Origin: Lunularia cruciata
Taxonomy: Eukaryota; Streptophyta; Marchantiopsida; Lunulariales; Lunulariaceae
Length of the DNA stretch: 64,000 bases
Assembly (NCBI GenBank): GCA_948567375.1
Contig: OX419758.1
Span: forward strand, 38,021,473 to 38,085,472
Direction: 5' to 3'
In this document: piece after piece, positions 22,903-32,046 of the stretch
How positions within the stretch are numbered: the first letter of the stretch is position 1
How the letters are laid out: each line of letters opens with the position of its first letter
Program-made: the position numbers and the translations under genes
Notes under the pieces: model-generated
Seen by the model: only the letters and a program-made list of their open reading frames with translations
Told to the model about the DNA's origin: nothing
Database searches by the model: none

Positions 22903-23400
22903 CTAATCTTGAGAACTAGCTGATGAAGGTGGTAGTATTTCTGTAGCTGTACTAAGACTCTCTCCAAGATCCTTCACCAAAGTTTCCAAAAGTGCTTTTA
23001 CTCCACTACACTCATGTCCTTTTGGAAGTCCTTCAACTCCACAAACCTCACACAACTCCTTGGTCTTAGATCTTCTCCCTCCCAATCTTGGTGAAGAAGG
23101 TCCAACATGCAAACCCAAGTCAAGTAAGCCTCTCCTTTCCCTCAATCTCTTGCTCTCAAAGGTCAATGGACATGAACTTGCCTTATGTCCCTTCTCTCCA
23201 CATAGAAAACACTTAGACTCACTCTGTCCTCCAAGTGGTGTAGGTTTTTGGATCCTCTCAACACTCTCTTCAAATTCTATTGTAAACTCTCTTTTCCTCA
23301 AATCCACCCCTACAATCACCTCAAACCCTTGGGGAACCTTGCATAATCTCAATTTCCACTCTTGATGACCCTCCATGTTCCCCAAGATGAATCTAAACAC
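22903..23400 (-). CDS. Element B extra ORF upstream of gag, two zinc-binding motifs
   Basis: 165 codons between the primer-binding site and gag. It contains EFTIEFEESVERIQ, then a CCHC knuckle CFLCGEKGHKASSCP (residues about 64-78), then a basic stretch. A second Cys/His cluster, CEVCGVEGLPKGHEC (about 117-131), follows, with a C-terminal helix (VKALLETLVKDLGESL). Its function is unknown. The Cys/His clusters suggest RNA or nucleic-acid binding. Ogre elements of the Tat lineage are known to carry an extra ORF in this position, but I see no sequence relation to theirs. Coding may extend further upstream. Confidence 0.7.
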   Translation of the reverse strand: MFRFILGNMEGHQEWKLRLCKVPQGFEVIVGVDLRKREFTIEFEESVERIQKPTPLGGQSESKCFLCGEKGHKASSCPLTFESKRLRERRGLLDLGLHVGPSSPRLGGRRSKTKELCEVCGVEGLPKGHECSGVKALLETLVKDLGESLSTATEILPPSSASSQD

Positions 23401-24213
23401 TCAAACATACTTTTTGTTGATCTCAAACTTCTCATGCATGAGATCTCCACTCTGCAGAATTGACCCTTCCTCACAATGTCACTCAAATCTCCCAACCAAT
23501 ATGTCACAGTCCTCTGAAATTTTCCACACTTGATCACAACTCCAGGGCATCTCTCCCTGCAAAATTTCAGATCTTTTCATCGAGCCATTTGGCCTAGACA
23601 CCTTTCTATTCAGCACCCATATTTCAGATTTGGTCTGAAAACCACCCCCCTCACTTCAAAAACTCATAACGCCCTGCGCAAAAACGATCTCTCTCTAATT
23701 TTTGTGGCAGCAGGTAGGATACAATGCACTGAATTTTCTTGGAAATTTTCAGGACAATTCACTGAAAATTGAAGAAATGGTAGACTCTGTACAATTTTCC
23801 AGAGAGCATGCAGTTGCGGGAGCACTTTACCCTATCAACTTTCAAAAATTCTAGCCCAGTGCGCATAGAAGCTCTCTCAATAATTTTAAGTGTGCTAACT
23901 GAAAGATAACCCAAGCTATCATGTGTAAAAATCTCAAGTCCAGATCTAAAACTTGAGATTTTGCCCAAAATCACCTTAATCCCCAAAATCTGCAATCCAC
24001 CTCACACAATCTCTCCAATTCCTCTCATGTGTACAAGATGTACAAAATCACCTCAAAGATATCATAATGAACTACAAGGTATACAAATGGATCTTGGTTC
24101 TCTAACATAAGTTCAGCCCTCTCCTCTCCTAATGTTCTCTCCAAGTGAGCTCTCATAGCCTCCTTCTGCCTAATGTAGAATTGGACGCGGAACATTATCT
24201 TGCCTTCTAGAGA
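23401..24213 (-). other. Element B leader region
   Basis: Sequence between the primer-binding site and the extra ORF. Short open frames occur on the minus strand (for example 23349-23537 and 24025-24258), none with a recognised domain. It is probably an untranslated leader plus a possible extension of the extra ORF. Confidence 0.5.
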
Positions 24214-24232
24214 GGTCCCGGCAACAGAACCA
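24214..24232 (-). other. Primer-binding site of element B (tRNA-Asp-like)
   Basis: The minus strand reads TGGTTCTGTTGCCGGGACC, six bases from the 5' LTR. It shares the GTTGCCGGG core with the tRNA-Asp-type sites used by Athila/Tat elements (TGGCGCCGTTGCCGGGGA). It differs clearly from the tRNA-iMet sites of C, E and F. Confidence 0.65.
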
Positions 24233-24238
24233 AAAATG

Positions 24239-24913
24239 TGAGCCGGCCTGTCTCTCACTCAGGATGAACCTCTGATGGCTATTATGGTAGCGCACCATGG
24301 ACTAAGAAGGCAAGGAACCCCAACTCCATCATACTCCTCCAACGCTAACACTCCAAGACTCAAGACATTGCTCACTAGAGAACTCAATGAGAGAGAGATA
24401 GTTGCAAATGAAAGGATGATGAGTACCTCCTCACCCCTTGTTTATATACTTGTGAAATAGTTACGTACCAAAGTTATTAATTACCGTAGTAACTCAAGTT
24501 ACTAGACTAAAAGTCAAGTAAAGTCAAAAAGTAGAAAGGAATATCCATTCACATGGGCATATTCCCCTTATCTTGACCCAACCACTAAAGCAAGGATTCC
24601 TTCACATGGGCTATCCTTGGACTAAAGAAGAATCCAAAACAAAAAGGCTTGCGGGCCCAAGAGTTCTCAACTCTTTCCCCAAAGCCAAACACCTAGGAAT
24701 AATACCAAGTCAACACACTAAAATCCAAAATAGTGGTGCTCATCTTTTCTACTTCCTCTAAAGTAAGGTCCACTCTATCTTAGCTATGACTAACTTTAGC
24801 TAACCATGACTAATATAGAACCATCCTTTATCTCTATAAATAATATCTCTTAAGTACTTGTAATACCAAGCTAAATATCACAATACCACACACATGCACA
24901 AATGTGTGTTACA
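24239..24913 (-). repeat. 5' LTR of element B (675 bp)
   Basis: Same ends as the 3' LTR. The TATA box is at about 24440-24449 (plus strand tttatatact). It would drive transcription of the element toward lower coordinates. Confidence 0.95.
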
Positions 24914-25972
24914 GATCACGACAATGGTGGTCCGCATATTGTTTTTGGCAATTCTGAGCAACAAGGAGGTGAGACTTGGCGTGTTGGAGAGATTGGGATA
25001 TAGTGGTCAAGAATGTGGAAGTATGAGGAACTTGAGATGGAGGGGAAGCAAGAAGAGAATCTGGAACAAGCAGATCTTGGCCAAAATTGAGAAAGAAAGG
25101 AGAAAATCCGGTGCTTGCCTATTTGGAATTGTTGTAGGCAAATTCTGTAGCTGTAAGACATTCATCCTAATTGGTATGGTGGACATTGACAAAGGCATGC
25201 AACATATCCTCCAATGTACAATTTGCACGTTTGGTTTGTCCATCAATTTGAGGATGATAGGCCGTGGACAAAGCAAGCTTGGTGCCAAGTATCTAGAAGA
25301 ATGCTTGCCAAAACTTCCCGGTAAATTGAGGATCACGGTCGGAGATGAGTATACGTGGCATCCCATGATGCTTGAAGACATTGTCAAAGTAGATTTGTGC
25401 TAAGGTTGGAGCATCTACGGTATCACACGTTGGTGTCAAGTGGATTTGCTTACTAAGCTTATCCACAAACACCACAATTGCAATGTGTCCTTGTTTTGTC
25501 TTTGGCAAGGATGTGATGAGATCCAAGCTCACATGTTCCCAGCAAGCAGATGGAACGGCGAGTGGTTGAAGGAGTCCACTCGGCTTCTAGTTGCTGGCCT
25601 TGTAACGTTGGCAGCTCTCACACGATTGGACAAATTCTTGAACATCTCGTGTCATGTTGGGCCACCACCATTGACATTGGAGGGTACCCAAGGTCTTGTC
25701 CACACCCATGTGACCAACGATAGGTAAATCATGGGCTTCTTGAAGGCGCACAAGTCAAAGATCACCTTTAGTTGGAACATAGATCCGGTCCTCATGGAAT
25801 GAAAGGCTCTCCTTGATGGAGAAGGTGTGTACTCCTTCTCGCATGCCGTAAGGTGACTATGTACCATTTGGAAGAAGAGATCTTTGTGTAGAGCTGACTG
25901 AAACTCATTTTGGACCTTGGAGTCAACTGACACCGTTGAAATTGCCGCTATGATGAGAGGAAGAGACTTCAA
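24914..25972 (-). pseudogene. Element F integrase core and zinc-finger region
   Basis: Minus strand 25293-25532 shows MSLDLITSLPKTKQGHIAIV and then PRILISDRDPQFTGKFWQAF, the core Asp blocks. 25007-25387 carries the continuing NGQTE-like region in another frame. 25652-25972 precedes the core and holds the zinc-binding neighbourhood. The sequence joins the chromodomain part at 16.7-17.1 kb across the inserted B. Several breaks. Confidence 0.85.
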
Positions 25973-27326
25973 ATCAGACCGTCGTGATAAAGCATTAGGG
26001 ATGACATGGAACCAACCTGGTTTGTACTCAAGTTTGATGTCATACAGTTGGAGTTGTTCCTCCCATCAATGATGTCGACTCTTCATGTGTTCCAAGTGCA
26101 AGGTCTGCAACAATGGCTTGTGATCAGTTTGCATGATCACTTGTTTCCCCAAGAGGTAATGCCTCCATACCTTGGTGGCGTATACCATGCAAGCTATTCT
26201 TGATCTCAAGCAGAGTAGTTTTGTTCAGCCATATTGAGTCGGCAAGACACAAAGGCAATGGGATGGAGTCCATCTGGGAATTCTTGTTGCAACACAGCTC
26301 CAATTGCAAAGTTAGAAGCATCAAAATCAACCACACAAGGTAGTTGAGGATCATATGGTTGAAGAATAGGTCTTGAAGACATCATATGCTTTCAATTTTG
26401 GAATGCTTTTTCATGTTGGGTGGTCCACTAGAAGCTCAAGTTCTTTTCCAAGAGGTCAGTCAATGGTGCAGCCACATGAGCATAATAATGGATGAACCAT
26501 TGGTAAAAAATGGCCAATCCATTGAATGCCCGTACTTTTGTAGCATCCTTTGGGGTAGGCCAATCAGTAATGGCCTTAATTTCTCTTCCTCCATCTTGAT
26601 CCCCTCTGATGAGATCTTATGACCCAAGAAGGTGACCTCCTTTTGCAAAAAGGTGCACTTTGACTTCTTGTAGTAAAATTTCCATTGTCGTAGTCATCTT
26701 AGGACTTCTCGCACATGGCTCATGTGTTCTACCTCTATCTTACTATAAATTAAGATATCATCCAAGAACACCACCACAGACCAATCCAATAGTCTATCCA
26801 ACACCCGATGCATCTGATCCATGAAGACTACTGGAGCATTGAGTCCAAAAGGTAGAACTCTCTACTCAAAATGCCCATACCTTGTACAAAAGGCAGTCTT
26901 TTGCACATCCTCTCTATCAATAAGAATTTGCTGATAGCTTCTGTGAAGATCCAATTTGGAAAAGTAGCGTGCTCCACTTAGTTGATCAATCAAGTCATCA
27001 ATCTGAGGCAAGGGATATGCATTCTTCACGGTTTGCTTATTGAGCCCACGGTAATCAATACAAAAATGAAGTCCTCCATCTTTCTTTGGAACAAATAGTA
27101 TTGGTGCTTCCCAAGGAGAGACACTATGTTGTATGAAGTCCTTTTCCAACAACTCTGTAAGTGTTGTTCGCAACTCCTCCAACTCCTTTGGTGAGAGCCG
27201 ATAGATCGGTCTACTCACTGGAGTACTCCCTGGCAATAACTTGATCTTGAAGAGCATACCTTGATTGGAGGGTAATCCCTTTGGCAGATCATTTGGAAAC
27301 ACATTTGCATATCCTGAACTATCCAA
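25973..27326 (-). pseudogene. Element F RNase H and reverse transcriptase
   Basis: RT N-terminal half at 26862-27326 is well kept: [40 protein letters not shown], then [20 protein letters not shown] with the first catalytic aspartate region. 26460-26648 shows the RT thumb block EVTFLGHKISSEGI. 26124-26354 lies in RNase H. Chromovirus type, with several breaks. Confidence 0.88.
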
Positions 27327-27580
27327 TCAACTATTGCTTGATGAGGCTCTTGGCCCTCCTCCAATTGTTCTTGTGCAATCGGCTTGATCCACACTGCAAA
27401 TACAAACTTATCTTCCTCCAAAGCTTGCTCTATGGCTGCTTTACTAACCAACTTACCTTCCAAGGACTCATCTCTCTTCCAAGCTTGCTCTATGGTTGCC
27501 TTCTTGGCAAACTTCCCATCTTAGGGCTCCACTCCCTTCAAGGTTTGCTCAATGGCTACCTTCTCAACAAACTTCCCATC

Positions 27581-28024
27581 TTAGGACTGACTTTTCTTAA
27601 GTGTCTTACTCAGAGGTGCCAAACAACCTAATGGGAAATTCCTACCTTGGCGTTGGACTTGAATTTGGCATTGGGTCCAATCAAATTGAACCTTAGGATG
27701 TTCAAGCCAAGGTAGCCCCAAAATGATATCATAGTGTAGAGGTGCCACTACAAACCTCATACACTCCAAATACTCCTTCCCAATCTTGAAGGTAACAAGA
27801 TGCGAGGTGCGGAATGCAAAACCCTTTCTACCATCCGCCATCATCAAACTACTTCCAATCACTGGCTTGATAGGAATACCCAATTCCTTTGCTACTTGCA
27901 TAGACATGCAATTCTTTGAACTTCCAGAATCAACCAAAATCCTACAATCCCGATTAGATATTGTACCTTGCAAGTGAAGCAAACTTGCATAGGTTGAGCC
28001 TTCAATCCCGTTGGAACTAATCAA
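27581..28024 (-). CDS. Element F protease region
   Basis: 147 codons. CRILVDSGSSKNCMSMQVAK holds the retropepsin DSG active site (residues about 28-45). HYDIILGLPWLEHPKVQFDW is the C-terminal flap/ILG block typical of plant Ty3 proteases. It cleaves the Gag-Pol polyprotein in family members. Confidence 0.85.
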   Translation of the reverse strand: MISSNGIEGSTYASLLHLQGTISNRDCRILVDSGSSKNCMSMQVAKELGIPIKPVIGSSLMMADGRKGFAFRTSHLVTFKIGKEYLECMRFVVAPLHYDIILGLPWLEHPKVQFDWTQCQIQVQRQGRNFPLGCLAPLSKTLKKSQS

Positions 28025-28040
28025 GCTCCCAATAGACGGC

Positions 28041-29195
28041 TCAAAATCTCCTACTGGGATTCTTTGTTTCCCTGATCCTTTGGTTCCAAAAACTCCATCT
28101 AGGCAACTTGTCGAGGTTGCCCATTCCTAAATGGACATTCACCAATGCAATGTCCAACTTGGCAACAATAAAAAAAACCTCCATTTTATCGCAATCTTTC
28201 TCTATCTGTTGCACCAAGTGGCCTTTGTTGGATAGCATCAATCTCCATTGATCCTGGTTCTTCCACCCGTGCATATTGTACGGGTAAGCTTGGTGTAAGT
28301 CAAGGTTGATTCCAAGTTGTCGCAACTAGGGAATCAAAGTGCTCAGCCAATTGCATGGCTTCTTCTATGTTTTGTGGTTCTTGCATGGTCACCTCCAATT
28401 TGGTTCATGACTTCAATTCAAAACTTCCCCTTCTTGTATATTTGGAATTTGCATGATGATGTTCTGAAATTGTGTGATGTAGCCTCTTACTGAGCCAATC
28501 TGCTTCAATTCCGCCAATTTATCTTGTGCGGCTTGGGTGGTATTTATAGTTTGAAATCAACCAAGTATTGCATCCTTGAATTCTGTCTTTGTCAAGATTG
28601 GTGCAACAATCTATCATTCAGATCGCTCCACTTGGAATTGCCACCACAGTTTTGCCACACCATCCAATTGGCTAGAAGCCAAGAGAATCTATTTTCATTC
28701 ATCTTGAAGGTTGGTGGCTTTGAAGTAATGTTCACAATCAAACACAAAATTCTCCACTATGCCCTAAAGATTCTTGCCTTCAAAGACCTTGGGTTTTGGA
28801 AATCAAATACAATCTTCTCCATCTTGGACTGGCGCTCTCTCTATATGTCCTCGTTGTTGTTGGCCTCGTTCATCCAACAATCAAGTAAGGTGCTCAATTT
28901 GTTGCTGCATTGCAAGGATAACATCCGGTATTGCCGCCATAGCTACTACTTTATCCTACTACTCCCAATTTATCTAATTGATTAACACATAGATATAACA
29001 CTTCCACCTTTCTCCATAAGTGACAACTGGAAGTATCAAGGGTTCCTTAGACACTATGATCATATGTAGAAAATCCTGCCCAAAGCGTGAGGTGATGAAT
29101 TGGGTGAAGCGGTGCTTGGGTAATATCTAGACATGAAAATCCCAATGGTTTGGTGGAAGTGGATTTGGTGGTCCATAAATTCCATCCATCCCATT
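28041..29195 (-). pseudogene. Element F gag region
   Basis: Decayed gag between protease and the primer-binding site. A zinc-knuckle-like stretch lies near 28130-28180. No single long frame remains. The gag start near 28990 is uncertain. Confidence 0.6.
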
Positions 29196-29210
29196 CCTGC
29201 TCTAATACCA
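29196..29210 (-). other. Primer-binding site of element F (tRNA-iMet type)
   Basis: The minus strand TGGTATTAGAGCAGG lies one base inside the 5' LTR. It is one base off the plant initiator tRNA-Met complement over the first 12 positions. Confidence 0.88.
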
Positions 29211-29211
29211 A

Positions 29212-29637
29212 TGTAAAAGACCGAGACCAAGGAGAGAAATAGGAGAATGGAAACTCACATTGAGACACTTGAATGTGGGAAAACTCCAAATGACTAGCAT
29301 GAGCTTTGGCTTTGGTATTTATAGATAACATACAAGGCCCTTGAGAAGCTTCTCAAGAAGCTTCCTCAAGCCGCTTTCTTAGAGTGCAAGCCAAGTTAAC
29401 TAGGAAGCTTCTCAAGAAGCTTCCTTCTATAAGCCGCCTACTTGGCATGCAAGCTAAGCTATTTGGAAGCTTCTAGAAGCTTCCTTCTCGAAGCTACTTA
29501 CTTGAGGTGCAAGCTAAGCTAGCCATGAAGCTTCCCAAGAAGCTTCCTAGATACTTCCAGAATACTCTAGGCTAATTTGTCTTATGTGCTACTTTGTAAG
29601 CCCGACTAACTTCGTTGCTAAACTCCATATTGTTACA
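29212..29637 (-). repeat. 5' LTR of element F, with heat-shock-element-like array
   Basis: 426 bp. The TATA box is at 29316-29324 (minus CTATAAATA). Palindromic GAAnnTTC units lie at 29344-29353, 29356-29365, 29403-29412, 29415-29424, 29465-29484 (four contiguous pentamers), 29526-29535 and 29538-29547. All are upstream of the TATA box on the minus strand. The units sit in a roughly 60-bp degenerate tandem repeat. Confidence 0.93.
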
Positions 29638-30238
29638 AACTACCTCTCTCCACTCTTCCACTCATCCACGTTGTCCTTGAGTGGTCATGCTCCTCAATCT
29701 TGAAACCAAAGGTTTCCTAATTCCATACGAATTGGTCCACCTACGTGTGGCATTTCAGCCCAATAATATTAAGATAGAACTGCTCCTTCACCTCCTCCAA
29801 GTGCCCTAGCTATTCTCAAAGTGCAAGCAATGGCCTCAAATACAATACAAGGATTGTGATCCATGACTTTGTGGCAAATCCGCTCCTTCAACCCTTTTTT
29901 GAAATTTTCGAGTACCTCTGCTAGGCTCATGTTGGTTATTGTTACTTGTAAATCAAGAAAGGCCTCCATGTACTCTTGTATGTTATTCTTTTGCATCAAT
30001 CCCCATAGTCGGGTTCAGGCCATTTGCACGGAGTCCACCGACTAGAAATTCTTCAACAATCCTTCTTGCATTGTTGTCCATGTGACCTCTCTTCCTTTTG
30101 CCTACCTTGATTTTTCCCAAGCATCATAGCATGTGAGGGCTTTATTGATCAAGTGCTCACATGCAAACATGCTTGCGGATTGCTTGATGATCTTTGTTGA
30201 GAACAATCTGAAGTATCGAGTCATCTCCAAAATCCAAT
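29638..30238 (-). pseudogene. Element E gag, 5' part
   Basis: Minus strand 29769-29999 reads MMQKNNIQEYMEAFLDLQVT and then LENFKKGLKERICHKVMDHN, a retrotransposon gag helix region. It is homologous to C at about 10.1-10.7 kb. It continues at 16191 across F. Fossil. Confidence 0.75.
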
Positions 30239-30254
30239 CCTGCTCTAATACTAT

Positions 30255-30996
30255 TGTAATATTCCAAAAATAGAGAAACAAAAAAGAGAGAAAACACAAA
30301 TTCTACACTCATTGCGATACCCCAAAGGAGCACCTTCTCTTTATTATATAGCCAAAGAGGATCTCCTCCAAGGAAGCTCCACCATAGAATTAGGTACATG
30401 GATAGATGACCTATCAGCAAGCTCTACCCTTAGATTATTTGTTTGGATGGGTGACATGTTGGTCCTAGTCCCATCTGGTTGGTCAAACAAGCTTTGATCA
30501 AAGGAAATCTTTTAGAGAATCTACTTATAGGAATCTCATAATCACATGGATGAAGTACCATTGGAAAGCTCTTGGTGAAACAAACCAAGGAGGAGGTAAG
30601 GCTAATTTTTTCTCCGTAGGGGAAGGAATCTACACATATTTGAGGCCTAATTCATCCGTTTAGGTCTCCAAAACTGCCTTTTAAGTTTTCAAGCCTATTT
30701 TGGCTTCTGCCCTATTAGTAGAAATGCTCTTTTGGTGATACCTATATCTGATCTACTTTCTCCACCATGTGTAATATCCGTCCAAATGTCACCACCCCAA
30801 GTTCCACCTCTAGGTCATATGCCTAACTATTGATTCTAAAGTTTCCAAGCATGTTCCAATTTTTGGCCTATTAGTAGAAGTACTCTTTTGGTGATATCTT
30901 TGTCTAATCTATTTAGTCCATCATGCGTAACATCTTTCTAGATATTACCAAACTAAATTTCATTTTTAGATCATTTGTTTAGCTATTGGTATTATA
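30255..30996 (-). repeat. 5' LTR of element E (742 bp)
   Basis: Begins TGTAATATTCC, next to a primer-binding site at 30239-30253 (minus strand, tRNA-iMet-like, diverged). It ends GGTATTATA, followed by the target repeat GGTCT. The TATA box is at about 30341-30350. It has the duplicated tail of the long LTR form. Confidence 0.88.
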
Positions 30997-31102
30997 GGTC
31001 TCCAAAATTGACTCTAAAGTTAGTCCATCATGTGTAACATCCTTCAGATGTTACCAAACCAAATTTCATCTTTAGATCATTTGTCTAGCTATTGGTATTA
31101 TA
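30997..31102 (-). repeat. Extra LTR tail unit between E and C
   Basis: A 106-bp shortened copy of the LTR tail. It starts GGTCTCC, ends GGTATTATA, and is followed by another GGTCT (31103-31107). It is either a tandem duplication of the end of E's LTR including the target site, or the residue of another insertion at the same spot. Confidence 0.7.
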
Positions 31103-31270
31103 GGTCTCTAAAATTAGCTCAAGGTGTTTTTTGTTCATGCCCTATTAATTGAAGTACTCTTTTGGTGATATCTTTATGTGATTTACTTAGTCCATCATAT
31201 ATAATATCCTTCTAGATGTTACCAAACCAATTTCCACCTCTAGATAATATGTTTAGCTAATGATATTACT
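31103..31270 (-). repeat. 5' LTR of element C, outer tail piece
   Basis: Tail of the C-type LTR (short form), continuing what breaks off at 11944. It ends ATGATATTAC, next to the TCATAG target repeat. Confidence 0.78.
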
Positions 31271-31455
31271 CATAGGTATCCAATTATAAACTTCTTTTGA
31301 GAATACTTTCAAGAAGGTATAGTATTGTGGAGGTATCATTTCCCCAATGGTCTTTTCCTTGCTCTCTTCTTTGGCTTGTTCAACCAATTTCTATGAATAC
31401 GTAAACCCAACTTGAATACACAAACCGGGGCTTTCTTCTAACTCCTCTTCCTTCT

Positions 31456-32046
31456 TGTAACAAGCAGCTAGACAAATTATCTAGGTATGAAAATTGGCTT
31501 GGTAACATCTAGAAGGATTTTGTGCACAATGGGCTAGGTAGATTAGACAGAGGTGTCACCAAAAGAGTATTTTCACTAATAGGGTAGAAGGCTAAAATAG
31601 CCTAAAAACTTTAGAGCCAATTTAGGGCCTAAATGGATAAATTAGGTCTCAGATATAGAAAGATCCCTCCTTTTAGACTGAGAAAGGCCTGCCTTCTCCC
31701 CCCCCCCCCCCCCCCCCCCCTCTATGACTTGTCTCATTGAGAGCTTTCTAATGGTACCTCACCCACGTGATTCTATAGGAAGATTCCCTAGAGATTCCCT
31801 TTTATCAAACCCATTTGACCAACTAGGTAGGACAAGGACTGACATGTCACCCAAACAACTAATCCAAGGATGGAGCTTTCTGACAGGTCACCAATCCATG
31901 TATCTGATCCAAGGGTGGAGCTTCCTTTGAGGGAATCCTCTTTGCTATATAATAAAGAGAGAGGTGCTCCTTTGGGGCATCATAGGATTGAGTGTGAAAC
32001 TTGTGTTTTCTCTCTTGGAAAGTTCTCTTGTTCTTTGAATATTACA
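31456..32046 (+). repeat. Solo LTR of the C family in element G, opposite orientation
   Basis: 591 bp. It starts TGTAACAAGCAGC and ends GAATATTACA. Flanks CTTCT (31451-31455) and CATCT (32047-32051) match at four of five bases. A 23-bp cytosine run (31698-31720) lies inside. It is the short LTR form, with plus-strand orientation among minus-strand elements. Confidence 0.88.

Larger units (their letters stand above)
17106..24913 (-). mobile_element. Ty3/gypsy element B, youngest layer, nearly complete
   Basis: Minus-strand element of 7.8 kb with LTRs of 688 bp (17106-17793) and 675 bp (24239-24913). They differ at about 11 substitutions plus one 13-bp length difference (about 1.6%). At an assumed 1.3e-8 substitutions per site per year that is near 0.6 My, and older at the slower rates of conifers or ferns. 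The flanks GATCTA (17100-17105) and GATCA (24914-24918) fit an imperfect 5-bp target repeat. Order is PBS, extra zinc-knuckle ORF, gag, protease, RT, RNase H, integrase, polypurine tract. There is no chromodomain. RT and primer site suggest the OTA (Athila/Tat-like) side. All parts are present; it has roughly two to four breaks. Confidence 0.95.
16192..29637 (-). mobile_element. Ty3/gypsy chromovirus F, nested in E's gag
   Basis: Minus-strand chromovirus. Its own DNA is 16192-17105 plus 24914-29637, about 5.6 kb. Two 426-bp LTRs differ at about 26 sites (about 6%). The 5-bp flanks GACTA (16187-16191) and AACTA (29638-29642) match at four of five bases. The related element C shows the same stretch unbroken near 10090. 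Parts right to left are PBS, gag, protease, RT, RNase H, integrase (split by B) and chromodomain. Several breaks. Confidence 0.93.
11945..30996 (-). mobile_element. Ty3/gypsy chromovirus E, nested in C's LTR
   Basis: Minus-strand chromovirus of the same superfamily as C. Its own DNA is 11945-16191 plus 29638-30996, about 5.6 kb once F (which contains B) is subtracted. The LTRs are 744 and 742 bp and differ by about 13% by eye. The order from right to left is 5' LTR, PBS, gag, F insertion, zinc knuckle, protease, RT, RNase H, integrase, chromodomain, polypurine tract, 3' LTR. The target repeat GGTCT occurs at 11940-11944 and 30997-31001. Broken many times. Confidence 0.9.
4586..31270 (-). mobile_element. 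Ty3/gypsy chromovirus C, host of E, F and B
   Basis: Minus-strand element whose own DNA is about 4586-11944 plus about 31103-31270; the rest is inserted E. Its 3' LTR is at the left (4586-5217). Next come a pyrimidine-rich stretch (polypurine on the minus strand, 5218-5232), a chromodomain remnant (about 5280-5430), integrase (5.7-6.4 kb), RNase H (about 6.9-7.8 kb), RT (7.9-9.2 kb), protease (about 9.3-9.8 kb), a gag zinc knuckle near 10.0 kb and gag to about 10.8 kb. A tRNA-iMet-type PBS and the 5' LTR follow. The flanking bases TCATAG (4581-4586) and TCATAG (31270-31275) look like the target-site repeat. Two solo LTRs sit within it. Broken many times. Confidence 0.85.
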
